The notes beneath the pieces are model-generated. The model worked only from the letters and a program-made list of their open reading frames with translations. It did no database searches and was not told the DNA's origin. From Shinisaurus crocodilurus (Eukaryota; Chordata; Lepidosauria; Squamata; Shinisauridae), in NCBI GenBank assembly GCA_021292165.1, contig CM037876.1:41898575-41962574 (forward strand): a DNA stretch of 64,000 nt, written 5' to 3'. Shown in pieces: positions 1 to 12,061 of this stretch; position 1 is the first letter of the stretch; the number at the start of each line of letters is the position of its first letter. A program made the translations under genes and the position numbers.

Positions 1-711
1 ACCCCTTTAGATTTCTAGTTTGCTTTACATTATTCCTTCTTTATGTATAGAGCGACACCACATCCAGTATCCCCTTCTCTGCCCTCCCTATATAGTGTGT
101 ATCTAGAGATTACCATATCTCACTGGTTCTCTCCATTCCAAAGGCTTCCATTATGCCCACTGTACCTAAGCTCTCCTTTAAAACCAAGCGCTCTAACCCT
201 CCCATCTTGGCTCATAGGCTTCTAGAATTAGCATAGAAACACCTATACTGTGTCCCTCTCCAGATCTTTCTGGCGTGTGCATTTTTTCCTATGGCCCTTA
301 AGCCTCTTTGATGGCTTAAAATGTAAGTTTTAACATATCCTCATGACCTATTTTCATGCCATCCCATTTGAGCAACTGGAAACATTTTCACCTTCATCCC
401 CTAGGTATGATCCAACCTGAACTAGATACTTCCCAGATCCTGTCAGCTTTCCCCCAGGGTTCACCTTTTTTATGTTAACTGCCAGCAGTCCAGTTCCATT
501 CTGATTCAAGAGGAGCTCTTTTGTATAGTATAATTTAATTTTGCAATTTTGTTGTTGTATTAATTAATTAATGCTTTTAATCTGTTGTAAATTTATATAA
601 AAATTCCTTAGGGTTTTGACCAAGTAAGAAATGCAAGATCTGTTCCTTTCAGATTTGCTTGTATTATCAAGTATTTGTCCTACATGGGCAAGTGTTCCCC
701 ACAATTTCCAT

Positions 712-867
712 AGGCTATGTGGAGTTGTTGTTGTTGTTGTGTAGGCTGTGTGGAGTTGTTGTTGTTGTTGTGAAGGCTGTGTGGAGTTGTTGTTGTTGTT
801 GTGAAGGCTGTGTGGAGTTGTTGTTGTTGTTGTTGTTATTATTATTATTATTAATATTAATATTATT
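712..867. repeat. 33-bp minisatellite running into GTT/ATT microsatellite
   Basis: About four units of a 33-bp motif (AAGGCTGTGTGGAGTTG followed by GTT repeats), then ATT repeats to 867. It abuts the 3' end of the L2 copy. Confidence 0.85.
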
Positions 868-2165
868 TCTATTCCGGCCAATAGTCAAAGCTCTCTGGGC
901 GGTTTACAACAATCAGTAAAAAATACAATAAAACACAATATAAAATCCACAATAAAAATTTTAAAACCAAATTTAAAAAATGACTCAAACAGCTAAAACA
1001 AGTTAATGCAATGTGACCAGTAAAAAGTTAAAAATAACCACCCCATCTAGAGTTGTTAAAAGCCTCGACATAGTGGGCAGTCTTAACCTGGCGCCGAAAA
1101 GATAGTAGAGTTGGCGCCAGGCGGGCCTCAGGGAGGAGCTTGTTCCACAGTTGGGAGGCTACCATAGAAAAGGCCCTCCAAGCCTCCATTGTAGGGATGT
1201 GCGCAGAGCTCGATTGGGGGGTGGAAGTCTGGCAAACTCACCGTGCTCAGCCCGCCCGAGCTCCGCTTGACCGACCTTTTCCCCAGCTCGACTTGCGTTC
1301 TCACGAGCTGAGTCAGGGAAAGCGACTTCTGGGTTCCAGCGCCACATTGTTTACCTAGAAAATGGCATAAGATATGTTTAAAATGGCCTAATTTGCACAA
1401 ATTGCTGCCTAATTTGTGCAAATTAGGCCATTTTAAACATATTTTACGCTATTTTCTATGTAAACAACATAGAGCCGGGGACCCGGAAGTCCGGCGAGCA
1501 CCTCAGCTGGTGCTCGCGCGGCGGGAGTGCTCAGCTCATGTACTGCAAGTCGAGTGCCGGATAGGTCGCACATCCCTACGAGTCCTTTGGAGGTGGCAGT
1601 TGGAGGAAGGCCCCAGATGTTGAGCATAGTGTCCAGGTAGATTGTGGTTGGGAGAGGCGTTCTGTCAAGTATTGTGGTCCCAATACATGTAGGGCTTTAA
1701 AGGTTAAGACCAGCACCTTGAATCAGGCTCAGAAGCATACAGGCAGCCAGTGCAAGCAGGCCAGAACTGGTGTTATATGTTCGGACCTACTGGTTCCAGT
1801 GATAAATCTGGCCGCCACATTTTGCACAAGCTGCAGCTTCTGAATAGTCTTCAAGGGCAGCCCCAAGTAAAGTGCATTGCAGTAGTCTAGCTTCAAGATT
1901 ACCAGAGCACAGATTACTGAAATCAGGCTATCCCTGTTCAGACAGGGGTGTAGATGGGCCACCAGCCGGAGCTAGTAGAAGGCACTCCGTGCCACTGAGG
2001 CCACCTGAGCCTCAAGTGACAAAGATGTCTCAAGGAAAACACCCAAGCTACAGACCTGCTCCTTCAAGGGGAGTGCAACCCCATCCAGAACAGGTTGAAC
2101 ACCTTCCACCATCAGTGTTCATCATCAGGACTACATCCACCTTGGGGATTCTTGAGACAGTTGAA
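868..2165 (-). mobile_element. L2 LINE 3' fragment
   Basis: Minus-strand remains of L2: LDYCNALYLGLPLKTIQKLQ and HITPVLACLHWLPV (about 1735-1900), then 3' UTR ending near 868-900 with the GGGCGGTTTACAA motif that marks L2 3' ends in this genome. It is interrupted by a foldback MITE (1194-1576). Confidence 0.8.
1194..1576. mobile_element. Foldback MITE with TA duplication, inside L2
   Basis: Ends read GGGATGTGCG and its inverse CGCACATCCC, flanked by TA. The centre (about 1345-1465) is a long palindrome: the two halves share the inverted segment around AAATTAGGCCATTTTAAACA. No coding capacity; both-strand reading frames here are accidental. Confidence 0.7.
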
Positions 2166-2665
2166 AGCAGATCACAAATTCTGGCAAAGGAAATGTTAAT
2201 TTTTAACTGGTGTCAGACATCAGTGCTCTAATTATGGGGGAGGGAGAGAAAGGGCTTGCCCCCTTACCTTTTATGATAGCCCCTTTAGCAAATGTTTGTA
2301 GAAGACCATGGAACAGGGGGAATGATTTGGCTAAATTTAATGGGAGTCAGGGGGTGGGGCTCACAGATTTCATTAAGGGCCCTCCTTCCTTCTTCCCATA
2401 ATTTGATCACAGTTTGCCACAACAGGATTACTATTTATGCCAGCCTGAATAGCCAGTATTACATAGAAAGCATTATTCATTAGCTTTGGTTTTTAGTTGC
2501 CACATTTTTCCTATTAAGAGCCACAGCCCATCAGTTTCACTTTCAGTTTAACCTATTGGCTCTTCTTTGCTAGAGGACCATTGGGCATTCTTCTCTACAA
2601 GCAGTGTATCTTTCTAACCAGGAGGTAGACCACTGGCATATTTACTCTGTATACTCTGCAGCTTG

Positions 2666-2812
2666 AATGCCACTCTGGAGGCATTCAAGGTGCGGCTGGA
2701 CAGCCATCTGTCGGGGATGCTTTGACCTGGATTCCTGCATTGAGCGGGGGTTGGACTCGATGGCCTGGTAGGCCCCTTCCAACTCTACTTTTCTATGATT
2801 CTATGATTCTAA
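2666..2812 (+). mobile_element. CR1 LINE 3' end (5'-truncated)
   Basis: Carries the typical CR1 3' UTR, including GGTTGGACTCGATGGCCT and CCCCTTCCAACTCTAC, and ends in octamer repeats of ATTCTATG. Useful as the reference for the tail of the 5S-headed SINEs in this window. Confidence 0.8.
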
Positions 2813-3299
2813 AAGAAAGGAAGATACTAGCACATAGTTGGACTCTGAGAAAGAGAGATATGGATCCCATAAAGCTGTGACACTAAAAATTCCAGACTTT
2901 ACACTAGCCCTGCGGGACTTGTTTACACAATCAAGATTCAGAGATTATTTCAAGTTATACTTACATTATACTGAGATAGCCAGACCCTATAAACAAGCAG
3001 TTTCAGAGCATTTTAGCTACATACCACTGCTAACTAAATAGTTATATACAAAACACTTTATCTCTATACAGTATCCTAAATTTTACCCACCACAGATAAC
3101 ATCATGTTTACATGATATTCCAGGATGAAAGTGAGGTGAGTAATACAGAAGTCAGAACCCTCCTTCTTGTCAGGGCATGATCACCCCATTTCAGCTCATT
3201 TCTAACTCTGATTCATCCTTTTTAAATGAAAATATATCTGGGTGCAAAATGAGTGCAAGGGTAAACTCTGAGTGAATATAATGTGGATATGTAACCAGA

Positions 3300-3460
3300 C
3301 CTGTGGCTTACGCTGGCTCAGCTTGTCTGAGTGTGGAAAGCTAAGCAGAGTCAAGCCTGATTGTTGGATGGGAGACCCCTCCTCTAGTTTCCTGCATTGA
3401 GCAGGGGGTTGGACTCGATAGCCTTGTAGGCTCCTTCCAACTCTATGATCTATGAAATCT
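3300..3460 (+). mobile_element. 5S rRNA-headed SINE with CR1-like tail, copy 1
   Basis: The first 90 bases resemble 5S rRNA (GGAAAGCTAAGCAGAGTCAA; GGATGGGAGACC), covering the internal promoter boxes of RNA polymerase III. The second half is CR1-like (GGTTGGACTCGATAGCCT ... CCTTCCAACTCTATGATC) and ends TATGAAATCT. Confidence 0.85.
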
Positions 3461-3868
3461 AGGCACAGTAAAAGATCATCATCCTTTTGTATTGTGGGGG
3501 AGGGGATATTCATTCTGGCTGCAATGTAAGGAAATCTAGCCACATTTAAACCCCATCAAAATGAACAGGATTTCAATGGAACCAATGCTAGTGCTCAATG
3601 AAGGACTTAATTACCCGATCTTAAACATTTTTCCTGGGAATTGATTGCTATATATTATATTCTATTGTACATGGCACTTTACAAAGAATAGGTCTTACAA
3701 AGAATACTGTAGGTCTGACAGATCCCTACCCCATGGGGCTTCCAGTCTGAAAATGGACACACAGGAGGGGAAAAGTAACAGAAGAGAAATAGAGGCAGTG
3801 GTAAAAGGGGGGCAAGAATGCACAATTATTTCAGTTACACTAAGTACTTCAGCTTAGTTTCAGTAAGG

Positions 3869-3973
3869 CAACCTTCCCCAACCTGGTGCCCTCCAGATGT
3901 ATGGTCATACTGGCTGGGGATGATGGGAGCTGTAGTCCAATACATCTGGATGGCATCGGGTTGGAGAAAGCTG
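3869..3973. mobile_element. hAT-type MITE (CAGCCTTCCCCAACC family)
   Basis: Near-palindromic element with ends related to CAGCCTTCCCCAACCTGG and its inverse. Target duplication is not clear in this copy. Confidence 0.65.
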
Positions 3974-5119
3974 CAGTTGCTTATTAGGATTACAGGTTGC
4001 TCCAAAGCCTTCATGGAAAGAAAGATATTTCTACAGAACTTATTTTAAGTAACCAAAATCCACAGTTGGGTAATCCCTAACTAAAATTCCACAAAAGTAT
4101 ACAATCATTTCTGGAATTTAGGCTGGTCCTAATAAAGGTATTGGCCATCCATGGATTTTCAATTTCCCCCCCTCATGGACCAGCATGGCTATCCTTGTTT
4201 TTTTAAGTAACCATGCTCTAGTTTCCAATAGTTAAATAGAGAGGTTTCAATGGGGCTTACGTGCGCTTTCTCAGGATTGCACCCAAGCTTTTAAACTTGA
4301 AATCACCAACAGCCAATTCATGCTGTTTATATTCAGCCTGGCAATTAGAGCTCCTCTGGATCAGTCCCAAGCAGAAGCATTTGATACCTCCTGTTACCCT
4401 TTCTAGAAGATTATGTTACACTTTCCAGTGCAAGCTGATAGGGGAATTCTGACTGGCATGGATGGGATTTATTCTGTTAACATATACCACAGGCTCTGGA
4501 TGAAGCAAGATCAAGTATGGAAGATAGATGAGAGGGAGCACACAAGAAGTAATTCTTAACCAACTCTGCATGCTGACCTCTTCTAGGGCTGCTGAAATGA
4601 CTGCCCTTTACTCATACAATATATATCCATCAGGTTCGCCCCACCTTACAAGTGGAAGTTTCATAATGACTGCACATTTATTGCTCCTGAAACCTGGAAG
4701 TCCCAAACCAGTGTATATATCAGCTGTGCACTTTCACAGTGTTACAGATCATGACTTCATTGATCAATGATTTAGGATTCCTTGGAAATAATAGCCTGTT
4801 AATTCATGAGCCATTGAGCTGCCTGGAAATCGTACTGTAGGACCATGATGAGATTGGCTCTCAAAGAACTTTCTCAGTTTCAGAAAAATGAATACAACAC
4901 AAATACTTCCACATTAAATTTTCCTTCACCATATACTATTTAAAATTATTTTATTCTACAATATCCGAATTGGTGCAGGAATAGAAGGTCAGTTCCACTC
5001 TATCTGATTTTTAGAAGTTCACTAAATACCTTTGACAGCCAGGCCTTTGAGGACTAGATCCTTGAGAGCTAAGAATTAGTTTTAGCTAGGAATTAGCTTC
5101 TTTTTTCATTATGCACATA

Positions 5120-5245
5120 TGCTTACTGTTTTATTACTTCATTTGTTCTGTTTTAATGAATCTGTACTTTTGATTTTATTGTTATATTCAGTATGTTGAT
5201 GTGAGCCACTTTGAGTACTATATGAAAATCAATCAATAAATAAAA
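5120..5245 (+). repeat. LINE or SINE 3' tail (L2-like)
   Basis: Text GTGAGCCACTTTGAGTACTA followed by AATCAATCAATAAATAAAAT resembles the last bases of L2-type or CORE-SINE elements. Too short to assign further. Confidence 0.4.
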
Positions 5246-5680
5246 TGTATTCTTTTAAAGGTCTTCAAATTTTAAATGTATAGAATTACAAATAAATAAA
5301 TATTATTCCACTGGGGGGGGGAAATAGCTATTGTTCATCCAATACTTTCTAGCTTGAGTGATATTATATTCAAATGTTATTTTGTAACTGATCTAAAATT
5401 ACAGAGCATTTTTGTTCCTAGGTGATCTCAAGTGGAAAATACTTAAACCTACTGTTATGCCCTACAGGGTAAAAACATGAAAACAGAGATTCCAGGCATT
5501 AGGTTTTATTCTCTTATTCTATCCTGGCATTATCTCTCCAGTATTCTAAGGAGCACAGTGCTTTCCCTTAATATTAAATTAAAGGTAAATGGTGTGAGCT
5601 CTGGCCTTAGCATTTGATGTCTATGACAAATCTTTACTAGGTTTTGTCCACTGTTAGTAATTAATCTGCAGTAAAGAAGG

Positions 5681-5850
5681 CCTGTGGCTTACGCTGGCTC
5701 AGTTTGTCTGAGTGTGGAAAGCTAAGCAGGGTCAAGCCTGGTTATTATTGGATGGGAGACCCCTCCTCTAGTTTCCTGCACTGAGCAGGGGGTTGGACTC
5801 GATAGCCTTGTAGGCTCCTTCCAACTCTATGATCTATGAAATCTATGAAA
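5681..5850 (+). mobile_element. 5S rRNA-headed SINE with CR1-like tail, copy 2
   Basis: Starts CCTGTGGCTTACGCTGGCTC and runs through GGAAAGCTAAGCAGGGTCAA and GGATGGGAGACC into the CR1-like tail, ending in a TATGAAATC repeat. Confidence 0.87.
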
Positions 5851-7345
5851 ATATATTATGTGTAAGGAATAAACCGCAAGACAAAGCCACACATTCTTGC
5901 TTCCTAAAGGAGCTTGGGAAATAGTGTGTTAGACTTCAAGTATGATAGTTCAAACACAGATCTCTCTACATGTTTATATCCACATACATATGGAGAAGTG
6001 GTACTTCATTCTTCAGGTCTGTTTTGGAAAGAAATGTTTTCACTTAAGAGTGGCTGTGCTTACCACAAATGAATATGATGCCATGGAATGCAGCCAGACT
6101 GACAAAATATACAGCTGGTCTACTCTTGATGGGCTCTAAATACCTGAAGCATTGGTTCACATAAGCGCCTATGAATTAGGCTCCATGTGATAATAAGCCT
6201 CCAGATGACTGTAGCAGGCAGCAGTTCCAGCAGCTGCTATAGACCCCTCGTAGAGATTCCAACCCTCTCTCAGTGTCTCCCAGTCACTCATCCTCCCTCT
6301 GGCAGCATCTGGCACCTTCTTGGATTAGGAGCAATAACCAAACAAGTCACAGCAAGCAGCAATTTCCATATTCCTCTCTGCTGCTCCAAGTCCAAAAAGA
6401 AGCCAGGTGCTGCTATAAGAAGGATGAGTGAGCTAGCTATTAGAACTGCAAGCTGCTACAGTCATTCAGAAACTTCTTACTGAACGGAACCTCATTCACA
6501 AGATTCTCTGTGAAATGTGGCTTAATCTAGCAAAACTCTGACTAAAGCACATGGGGTCAGTCTGCAGCACAGGTACCACAAGTGATCTAGGTGGGGGGGC
6601 ACTCCTAGACAGGTTCAGGAAGACTTTGCTGGCCAGCACTCCTGCCTGCCTCTCTGTGCAGCATTGCTCTCTAGCTCAGTCAGTATACTAGAATAAAACC
6701 ACAGCAAGATATGAAGGAAGAGGAAAGCATATGTACTGTGTGACAGGAGTGGCACTGTATCTTACTTTGGATGTGATTTATGCCACATTTGCCTAAGAGA
6801 TGGCACCACTGCACTAAAGCCAACTGTAGGATTAAAATCCAGCCCTTCTTGCTGATAGCCGCAAGCTAAAATTGTTCAACTGCAGCGTTACTTTTAAAGA
6901 TATGCATATGTGCTGCTTTACTAAATTCTGTAATGTTTTGACTCTCCTCTTTAGTATGCTTGGGAAAATTATAAATGACTATGGTAAGTTACAATAAAGG
7001 TAAAAGGAACTACAAACGACATCCCATCTATCAGATACATGAACTATATATTATTAATAAAACAGGAACTGTATATCCTCATTGGCGATGAAACCATTCG
7101 GGAAACATATCTTTAATGAGATCCAACTGAATTTGACATTCACTGGAGATATACTTTTCTATAAATGTACATGTTCTTAATAAAGGGATACAGGCAGTCT
7201 CCAGGGTATGAACGAGATCCGTTCGTAAGTCTGTCTTTAAGTCGAATGTGTACATTAGTCAGAACAGAAGCTGTACAATGTTTTCAAAGTGTTGCAAAGT
7301 ATAGTGCGTGCATTCCTAAGTACGAACTATTGTATTTAACTCAGA

Positions 7346-10300
7346 TTTTTACATCATCATCATCATCAGGCGATCACTCGTGACCGAGTAAGATTGTCTT
7401 CCGGGATAAAAGGAGGAAATTCTAAAGAAGATTGTGTAGACTCTAGCGATGGGTCCGTAAGTGACTGTGGAGGCCAATTCTAGATCCACACAGCTTCCCA
7501 CAGTGAGGACACAGGTTACCAGATAGAAGATGGTCCTGTAAAGGATTCATTTGACGTGCTTTTCGCTTAGCACGTTTCTCCCTTTCACCTTGCACTTGGG
7601 CTTCTTCAAAGTCCATGGAACCTTTGTGAAAGGCCAACCTCCATTTAGATCGTTCATGGGCCAGAGCTTCCCAGTTTTCGATGTTTATATTGCATTTTTT
7701 TAGATTAGCCTTATGAACATCTTTAAACCTCTTATATTGACCACCGATATTCCGCTTTCCATCCTTGAGTTGGGAGTAAAGTAACTGCTTTGGGAGATGG
7801 CAGTCAGGCATTCGAACAACATGACCGGTCCACTGAAGTTGGCGTTGAAGGATCATTTTTTCAACGCTAGTAGTCTTTGCTTCTTCCAGTACACTGACAT
7901 TTGTTCGCCTATCTTCCCAAGTAATTTGCAGGATTTTCCGGAGGCAACGTTGATGAAACCTTTCAAGGAGGTGGAAGTGACATTTATAGATAGTCCATGT
8001 TTCGCAGGCATACAATAAAGTTGGTAATACAATGGCTTCATAAACCAGTGTTTTGGTCTTCTTACAAATATCCCGATCCTCGAACACTCTATGTTTCATT
8101 CGAGAAAATGCGGCACTTGCGGAGCTCAGACGATGCTGGATTTCACTGTCGATGTTAGCTGTAACAGAAAGATAGCTGCCAAGATAGAGAAAATGATCGA
8201 CATTTTCCAGTATTGTCCCGCCAAGCTGGATAGATGGCATCACCAAAGGATTGGCTTGCACTTGCTGATGAAGCACTTTGGTTTTTTTGATGTTAAGTGA
8301 GAGACCAAGTTTTTCGTATGCTTCTGCAAAAGCATTTAGGATAGTTTGGAGATCATCCTCTGAATGTGCGGAGACCACATTATCATCAGCATACTGAAGT
8401 TCCACAGCGGAGGTTGTAATTACCTTACTTTTTGCTTTCAGCCTGCTGAGATTAAAAAGCTTTCCATCTGTTCGATATATAATTCCCACACCGGTGGGAA
8501 GTTTCCCCTTGACAAGATGTAAAACCATGGCGATGAAAATGGCAAATAATGTTGGGGCGATAACACATCCCTGTTTAACACCTGATCCCACTTTAAATGG
8601 AGCACCATGAGAGCCGTTGTTGTCCAAAACCGTTGCCGTCATGTTGTCATGGAGAAGTCGCAAGATATTCACAAATTTATTGGGGCATCCAATTTTCATA
8701 AGGATAGTCCAGAGAGCTGTACGGTCTACAGTATCAAAGGCCTTAGCCAAATCGATAAATGCCATATAAAGGGGTTGATTTTGCTCCCGGCATTTTTCTT
8801 GGAGCTGACGTGCAGTAAAAATCATGTCTACTGTCCCTCTAGAGGGGCGGAAACCATATTGAGTTTCAGGGAGGATCTCTTCTGAAATAGATAGAAGACG
8901 GTTTGCGAGAATCCTAGCAAATATTTTACCTGCGGTTGCTAAGAGAGAAATGCCCCGATAGTTTCCACAGTCTGTTCTATCACCCTTCTTAAAGAGGGTG
9001 ATAATTATGGCATCCCTGAAGTCTTCTGGGATCTCTTCTCTTATCCAGATTTTTTCGATGAGTTTATGAAAATGTTGTACAAGTTCGGGCCCCCCTTCTT
9101 TAAAGATTTCAGCAGGAATCCCATCTGGTCCACTAGCTTTGTTGTTCTTCATTTGATTAATGGCTTTTTTTACTTCATCCAAAGTGGGGAGTATTGCAAG
9201 TTCCTCTTTAATTTGTTTTTGCGGGATTTGCGAAAAAATCTCATTATCCACCTTAGACTTACGATTTAAAAGGTCATAATAATGCTCTTTCCAACGCAGT
9301 GCAATAGACTCTTTGTCTTTTAAGAGTTTGGTGCCTTCTTTTGATTGTAAAGGGTTTGTACCATAGGTTTTTGGTCCATAAATGGCCCTTGTGGCCTTAA
9401 AAAAGCCCCGTGCATCATGAGATTCTGCAAGTTGTTGAATTTCTTCAGCTTTCTTTTTCCACCAAGCGTTCTTAAGTTCTCTTGTTCTTCTTTGGACCTC
9501 AGCCTTTGCGCTAGCGTAGGTTTTTTTCTTGGCAGCGCAGTTAATATCATTTTGCCATATTTGGAAGGCTTTCCTTTTTTGGTCAATTATATATTTAATC
9601 TCATTGTCATTTTCATCAAACCAATCCTGATGTTTCTTAGTTTCATATCCAATAGTTTGTTCACAAGCTGCAGTAATGGAGGTTTTCAGCTTAGACCAAT
9701 GGTCCTCAATGTTGTCAGGAGGTTCCGTAGGTAGATGTTCCTTAAGAAGTGATTGAAGACGAGTTTGCTTAATAGGATCTTGAAGGACTTGGATGTTCAT
9801 TTTACGCCTTGGTTTCCTTCCTTGAAGCCTACGTTGGGGAGCAATGTTGATAACCATTGTGGACTGGATTAGTCGGTGGTCTGTCCAGCAGTCGTCGGCA
9901 CTCACCATGGCCCTAGTAAGAAGTACATCGCGGCGATCTCTAACACGGACAATTACATAATCCAGAAGATGCCAGTGCTTTGACCGTGGGTGCTGCCATG
10001 ATGTTTTAAACTTATTCTTTTGTCGAAAGAGCATGTTTGTGATAGTGAGATTATGCTCTGCACATATAGACAAAAGTAAGAGTCCGTTCGGGTTGCTATT
10101 ACCAACTCCGTCTTTTCCAATAGTTTCTGGCCATAAATCAAAGTCACGCCCGACTCTTGCGTTAAAATCGCCCAGGAGGATAATTTTATCCTCCTTAGGT
10201 ATCTCTGACAGGAGAGTGTCCAACTGGCTGTAAAAACTTTCCTTGATGTCATCATCAGCATCTAATGTTGGTGCATAAGCGCTCAAAATAGTTACCTGTT

Positions 10301-11315
10301 GGTTATTGGCGAGCTTTAATCGAAGAGTTATCAGGCGTTCGTTAATGCCAGTAGGAACTTCTGACAAAGAGTTCACTAGTTCATTTTTGATGGCAAAGCC
10401 TACACCATGTATTCGTCGGTCCTGCTCAGGTAGTCCTTTCCAGAAGAAGGTATAACCTCCTTTTTCTTCTTTCAGCTGTCCCTCTCCTGCCCTTCGAGTT
10501 TCTTGAAGTGCTGCTATGTCAATTTTAAACCGTCTCAGCTCCCTTGCAATAATAGCAGTCCTACGCTCAGGGCGTTCACTATCTATGTTATCCAGCAATG
10601 TCCGTATATTCCATGTTCCAAAATTCAAATGTCTTTTTCGACCGCTAAAATGGTGACCCCACTGGACGCGGTAATCCAGTCAGGGGAGAAAGAGGTAGAC
10701 TATGTTTAGGGCACCTTTTCTAGCCCCTTCCCCATACGGGGTGAGCAGAGTGGATCCTAAACAGGGCTGCTCAGTCATGGATACAGCTGCCGAGCTGCTC
10801 GACTACCTCGTTCCTTGAACAGGGCGACTGAGTCTGCATCCACCGCCCATGTGCTGGTCCATGACTAGGGGCTTCCAGATTCACAGTCCTGCCCCCGTTG
10901 CCATTCGCCAGTCGCCATGGGACTTTTTTTGTTTGTTTGTTTGGTTGGTTGGGTTGGGTTGGGTTGGATGGGTTGGGTTGGAAGACGCCTGTGCGTGAAA
11001 CTGTTTTATGTGGGGAGATCGGTGCACAACGAATCACCACACAAACTTGACAGAGTACGGCAGAGATCCAATGGCACGGTTACCCTGACGATTGGAAAAC
11101 CATTCTCTGCTGCAGCCTTCATCCGCCTTCACAGCCGTTGTAATTTAGGTTTAATTATCTTCCGCCTGTTCTGCCGTTGAGGACTTTATGTTTTGGATCG
11201 TTCTTTGTCTGGTTCCTCTCCCCGGACCTTACCGCCATGGGTGACCCTACTGGGAGTACATAGCTCCCGACGGCATTGCTCACAGGATTCATCGGAACAC
11301 GCAAGCCCAGGTGGT
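7346..11315 (-). mobile_element. RTE-like non-LTR retrotransposon, near full length
   Basis: Whole insertion of about 4 kb on the minus strand, i.e. the same direction as PRSS12. Its 3' end is a short ATC/GAT microsatellite (7352-7370), as is usual for RTE-type LINEs that end in simple repeats rather than poly(A). Then come a short 3' UTR, the long reading frame (described separately) and about 630 bases of 5' region containing a TTGGG-rich stretch (10944-10981). The 5' boundary is set where the host MITE sequence resumes. No target duplication was identified. Confidence 0.75.
7443..10679 (-). CDS. LINE polyprotein: APE endonuclease, reverse transcriptase, C-terminal C2H2 finger
   Basis: One uninterrupted frame of over 1,060 codons. 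In order: apurinic-type endonuclease with NFGTWNIRTLL, LQETR, SAYAPT, LGDFNARVG and WTDHRLI; reverse transcriptase with FIDLAKAFDTVDR, GVKQGCVIAPTLFAIF and the catalytic QYADDNVV; a thumb/connection part with FLYLGSYLS and LLYACETW; and a final C2H2 zinc finger (CPHCGKLC...HSHLRTH) close to the C terminus. It nicks target DNA and copies its own RNA into the break. The frame has no ATG before the endonuclease: upstream it runs to a TGA at 10680-10682, and the first codon near the domain is TTG. So translation start is unclear, and either the element is slightly damaged or it uses another start. The clade (RTE or a relative) would need a tree; a C-terminal finger is not typical of classical RTE. 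Confidence 0.9.
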   Translation of the reverse strand: MDYRVQWGHHFSGRKRHLNFGTWNIRTLLDNIDSERPERRTAIIARELRRFKIDIAALQETRRAGEGQLKEEKGGYTFFWKGLPEQDRRIHGVGFAIKNELVNSLSEVPTGINERLITLRLKLANNQQVTILSAYAPTLDADDDIKESFYSQLDTLLSEIPKEDKIILLGDFNARVGRDFDLWPETIGKDGVGNSNPNGLLLLSICAEHNLTITNMLFRQKNKFKTSWQHPRSKHWHLLDYVIVRVRDRRDVLLTRAMVSADDCWTDHRLIQSTMVINIAPQRRLQGRKPRRKMNIQVLQDPIKQTRLQSLLKEHLPTEPPDNIEDHWSKLKTSITAACEQTIGYETKKHQDWFDENDNEIKYIIDQKRKAFQIWQNDINCAAKKKTYASAKAEVQRRTRELKNAWWKKKAEEIQQLAESHDARGFFKATRAIYGPKTYGTNPLQSKEGTKLLKDKESIALRWKEHYYDLLNRKSKVDNEIFSQIPQKQIKEELAILPTLDEVKKAINQMKNNKASGPDGIPAEIFKEGGPELVQHFHKLIEKIWIREEIPEDFRDAIIITLFKKGDRTDCGNYRGISLLATAGKIFARILANRLLSISEEILPETQYGFRPSRGTVDMIFTARQLQEKCREQNQPLYMAFIDLAKAFDTVDRTALWTILMKIGCPNKFVNILRLLHDNMTATVLDNNGSHGAPFKVGSGVKQGCVIAPTLFAIFIAMVLHLVKGKLPTGVGIIYRTDGKLFNLSRLKAKSKVITTSAVELQYADDNVVSAHSEDDLQTILNAFAEAYEKLGLSLNIKKTKVLHQQVQANPLVMPSIQLGGTILENVDHFLYLGSYLSVTANIDSEIQHRLSSASAAFSRMKHRVFEDRDICKKTKTLVYEAIVLPTLLYACETWTIYKCHFHLLERFHQRCLRKILQITWEDRRTNVSVLEEAKTTSVEKMILQRQLQWTGHVVRMPDCHLPKQLLYSQLKDGKRNIGGQYKRFKDVHKANLKKCNINIENWEALAHERSKWRLAFHKGSMDFEEAQVQGEREKRAKRKARQMNPLQDHLLSGNLCPHCGKLCGSRIGLHSHLRTHR

Positions 11316-12061
11316 TCATTCTTAAGTATGAGTTGTCCATAAGTCGGGACGTTCGTAACCCGGGGACTTCCTGTACTTTTAGACAATGGTTTATACACAT
11401 TTGAAATACTAACATACAAGTGTAGATGCACACAAAAAAAAATCAGTTATTGTATGTGTTGCTGTTGTCATCGTTGTTACATTCACTCCTATTTTTTGTG
11501 TCGCACCCCAAAACGATTCATGGAGTGGGGAAAGGAGAGAAGAAGGGCATGGGTAGGAGGACTTTTTTTCTCTCCTTTTAATCTTCATCTTCACACTGCA
11601 TGCTTCCTTGCCCTGATCCAACTGAAGAGATCTTTGCATATCCTTTGCTGGACCAGGAACCACAGGTGTAAATTGGATGCACATTCAAATTCACATTAGT
11701 ATATGAATGGTGTTTATCCACACTGTATAGCTTGCAGTGGAATGTTATCCAAATGGATATTCACATGAGTGCAAATTCCCCTGAAAACAATGCAGTGCAG
11801 ACAGGAAGACCCATGAGCAAGCAGAGGGACTGTAACTGGTCTTCTGTAACTGATTCAAGCAGAACATTGTGCCCTTAGGGTGCAAGTTTTCCAAGACCAA
11901 TTATTTCCCCTCCCCTAAGCATTTAAACTACAGGGGTGGATCCAGCCTTACAGTTTAAACAGTCCAGAAGGGCAGAAAATCAGCTCAGAGAACACTCACC
12001 TTCCCTTCCTCCGGTTGTGGTCTTTTAAATAACAGGGGGCATTCTGTCATACAGTTTACAT

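Larger units (their letters stand above)
7191..11373. mobile_element. TA-flanked MITE (family A) split by a LINE insertion
   Basis: The two halves (7191-7345 and about 11316-11373) match family A copies at 32091-32349 and 44972-45205. Ends read CAGGCAGTCTCC on the left and GGGGACTTCCTG on the right, inverted relative to each other and flanked by TA on both sides. TA target duplication points to a Tc1/mariner or pogo-type parent; no transposase is present. The RTE-like LINE lies between the halves. Confidence 0.75.

Noticed and set aside
3300..3400. 5S rRNA gene
   Set aside because: Only the internal part resembles 5S rRNA, it is diverged, and every copy runs into a CR1-like tail.
10944..10981. 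Telomere-like TTGGG repeats
   Set aside because: The unit is TTGGG, not TTAGGG, and it lies in the 5' region of the LINE.
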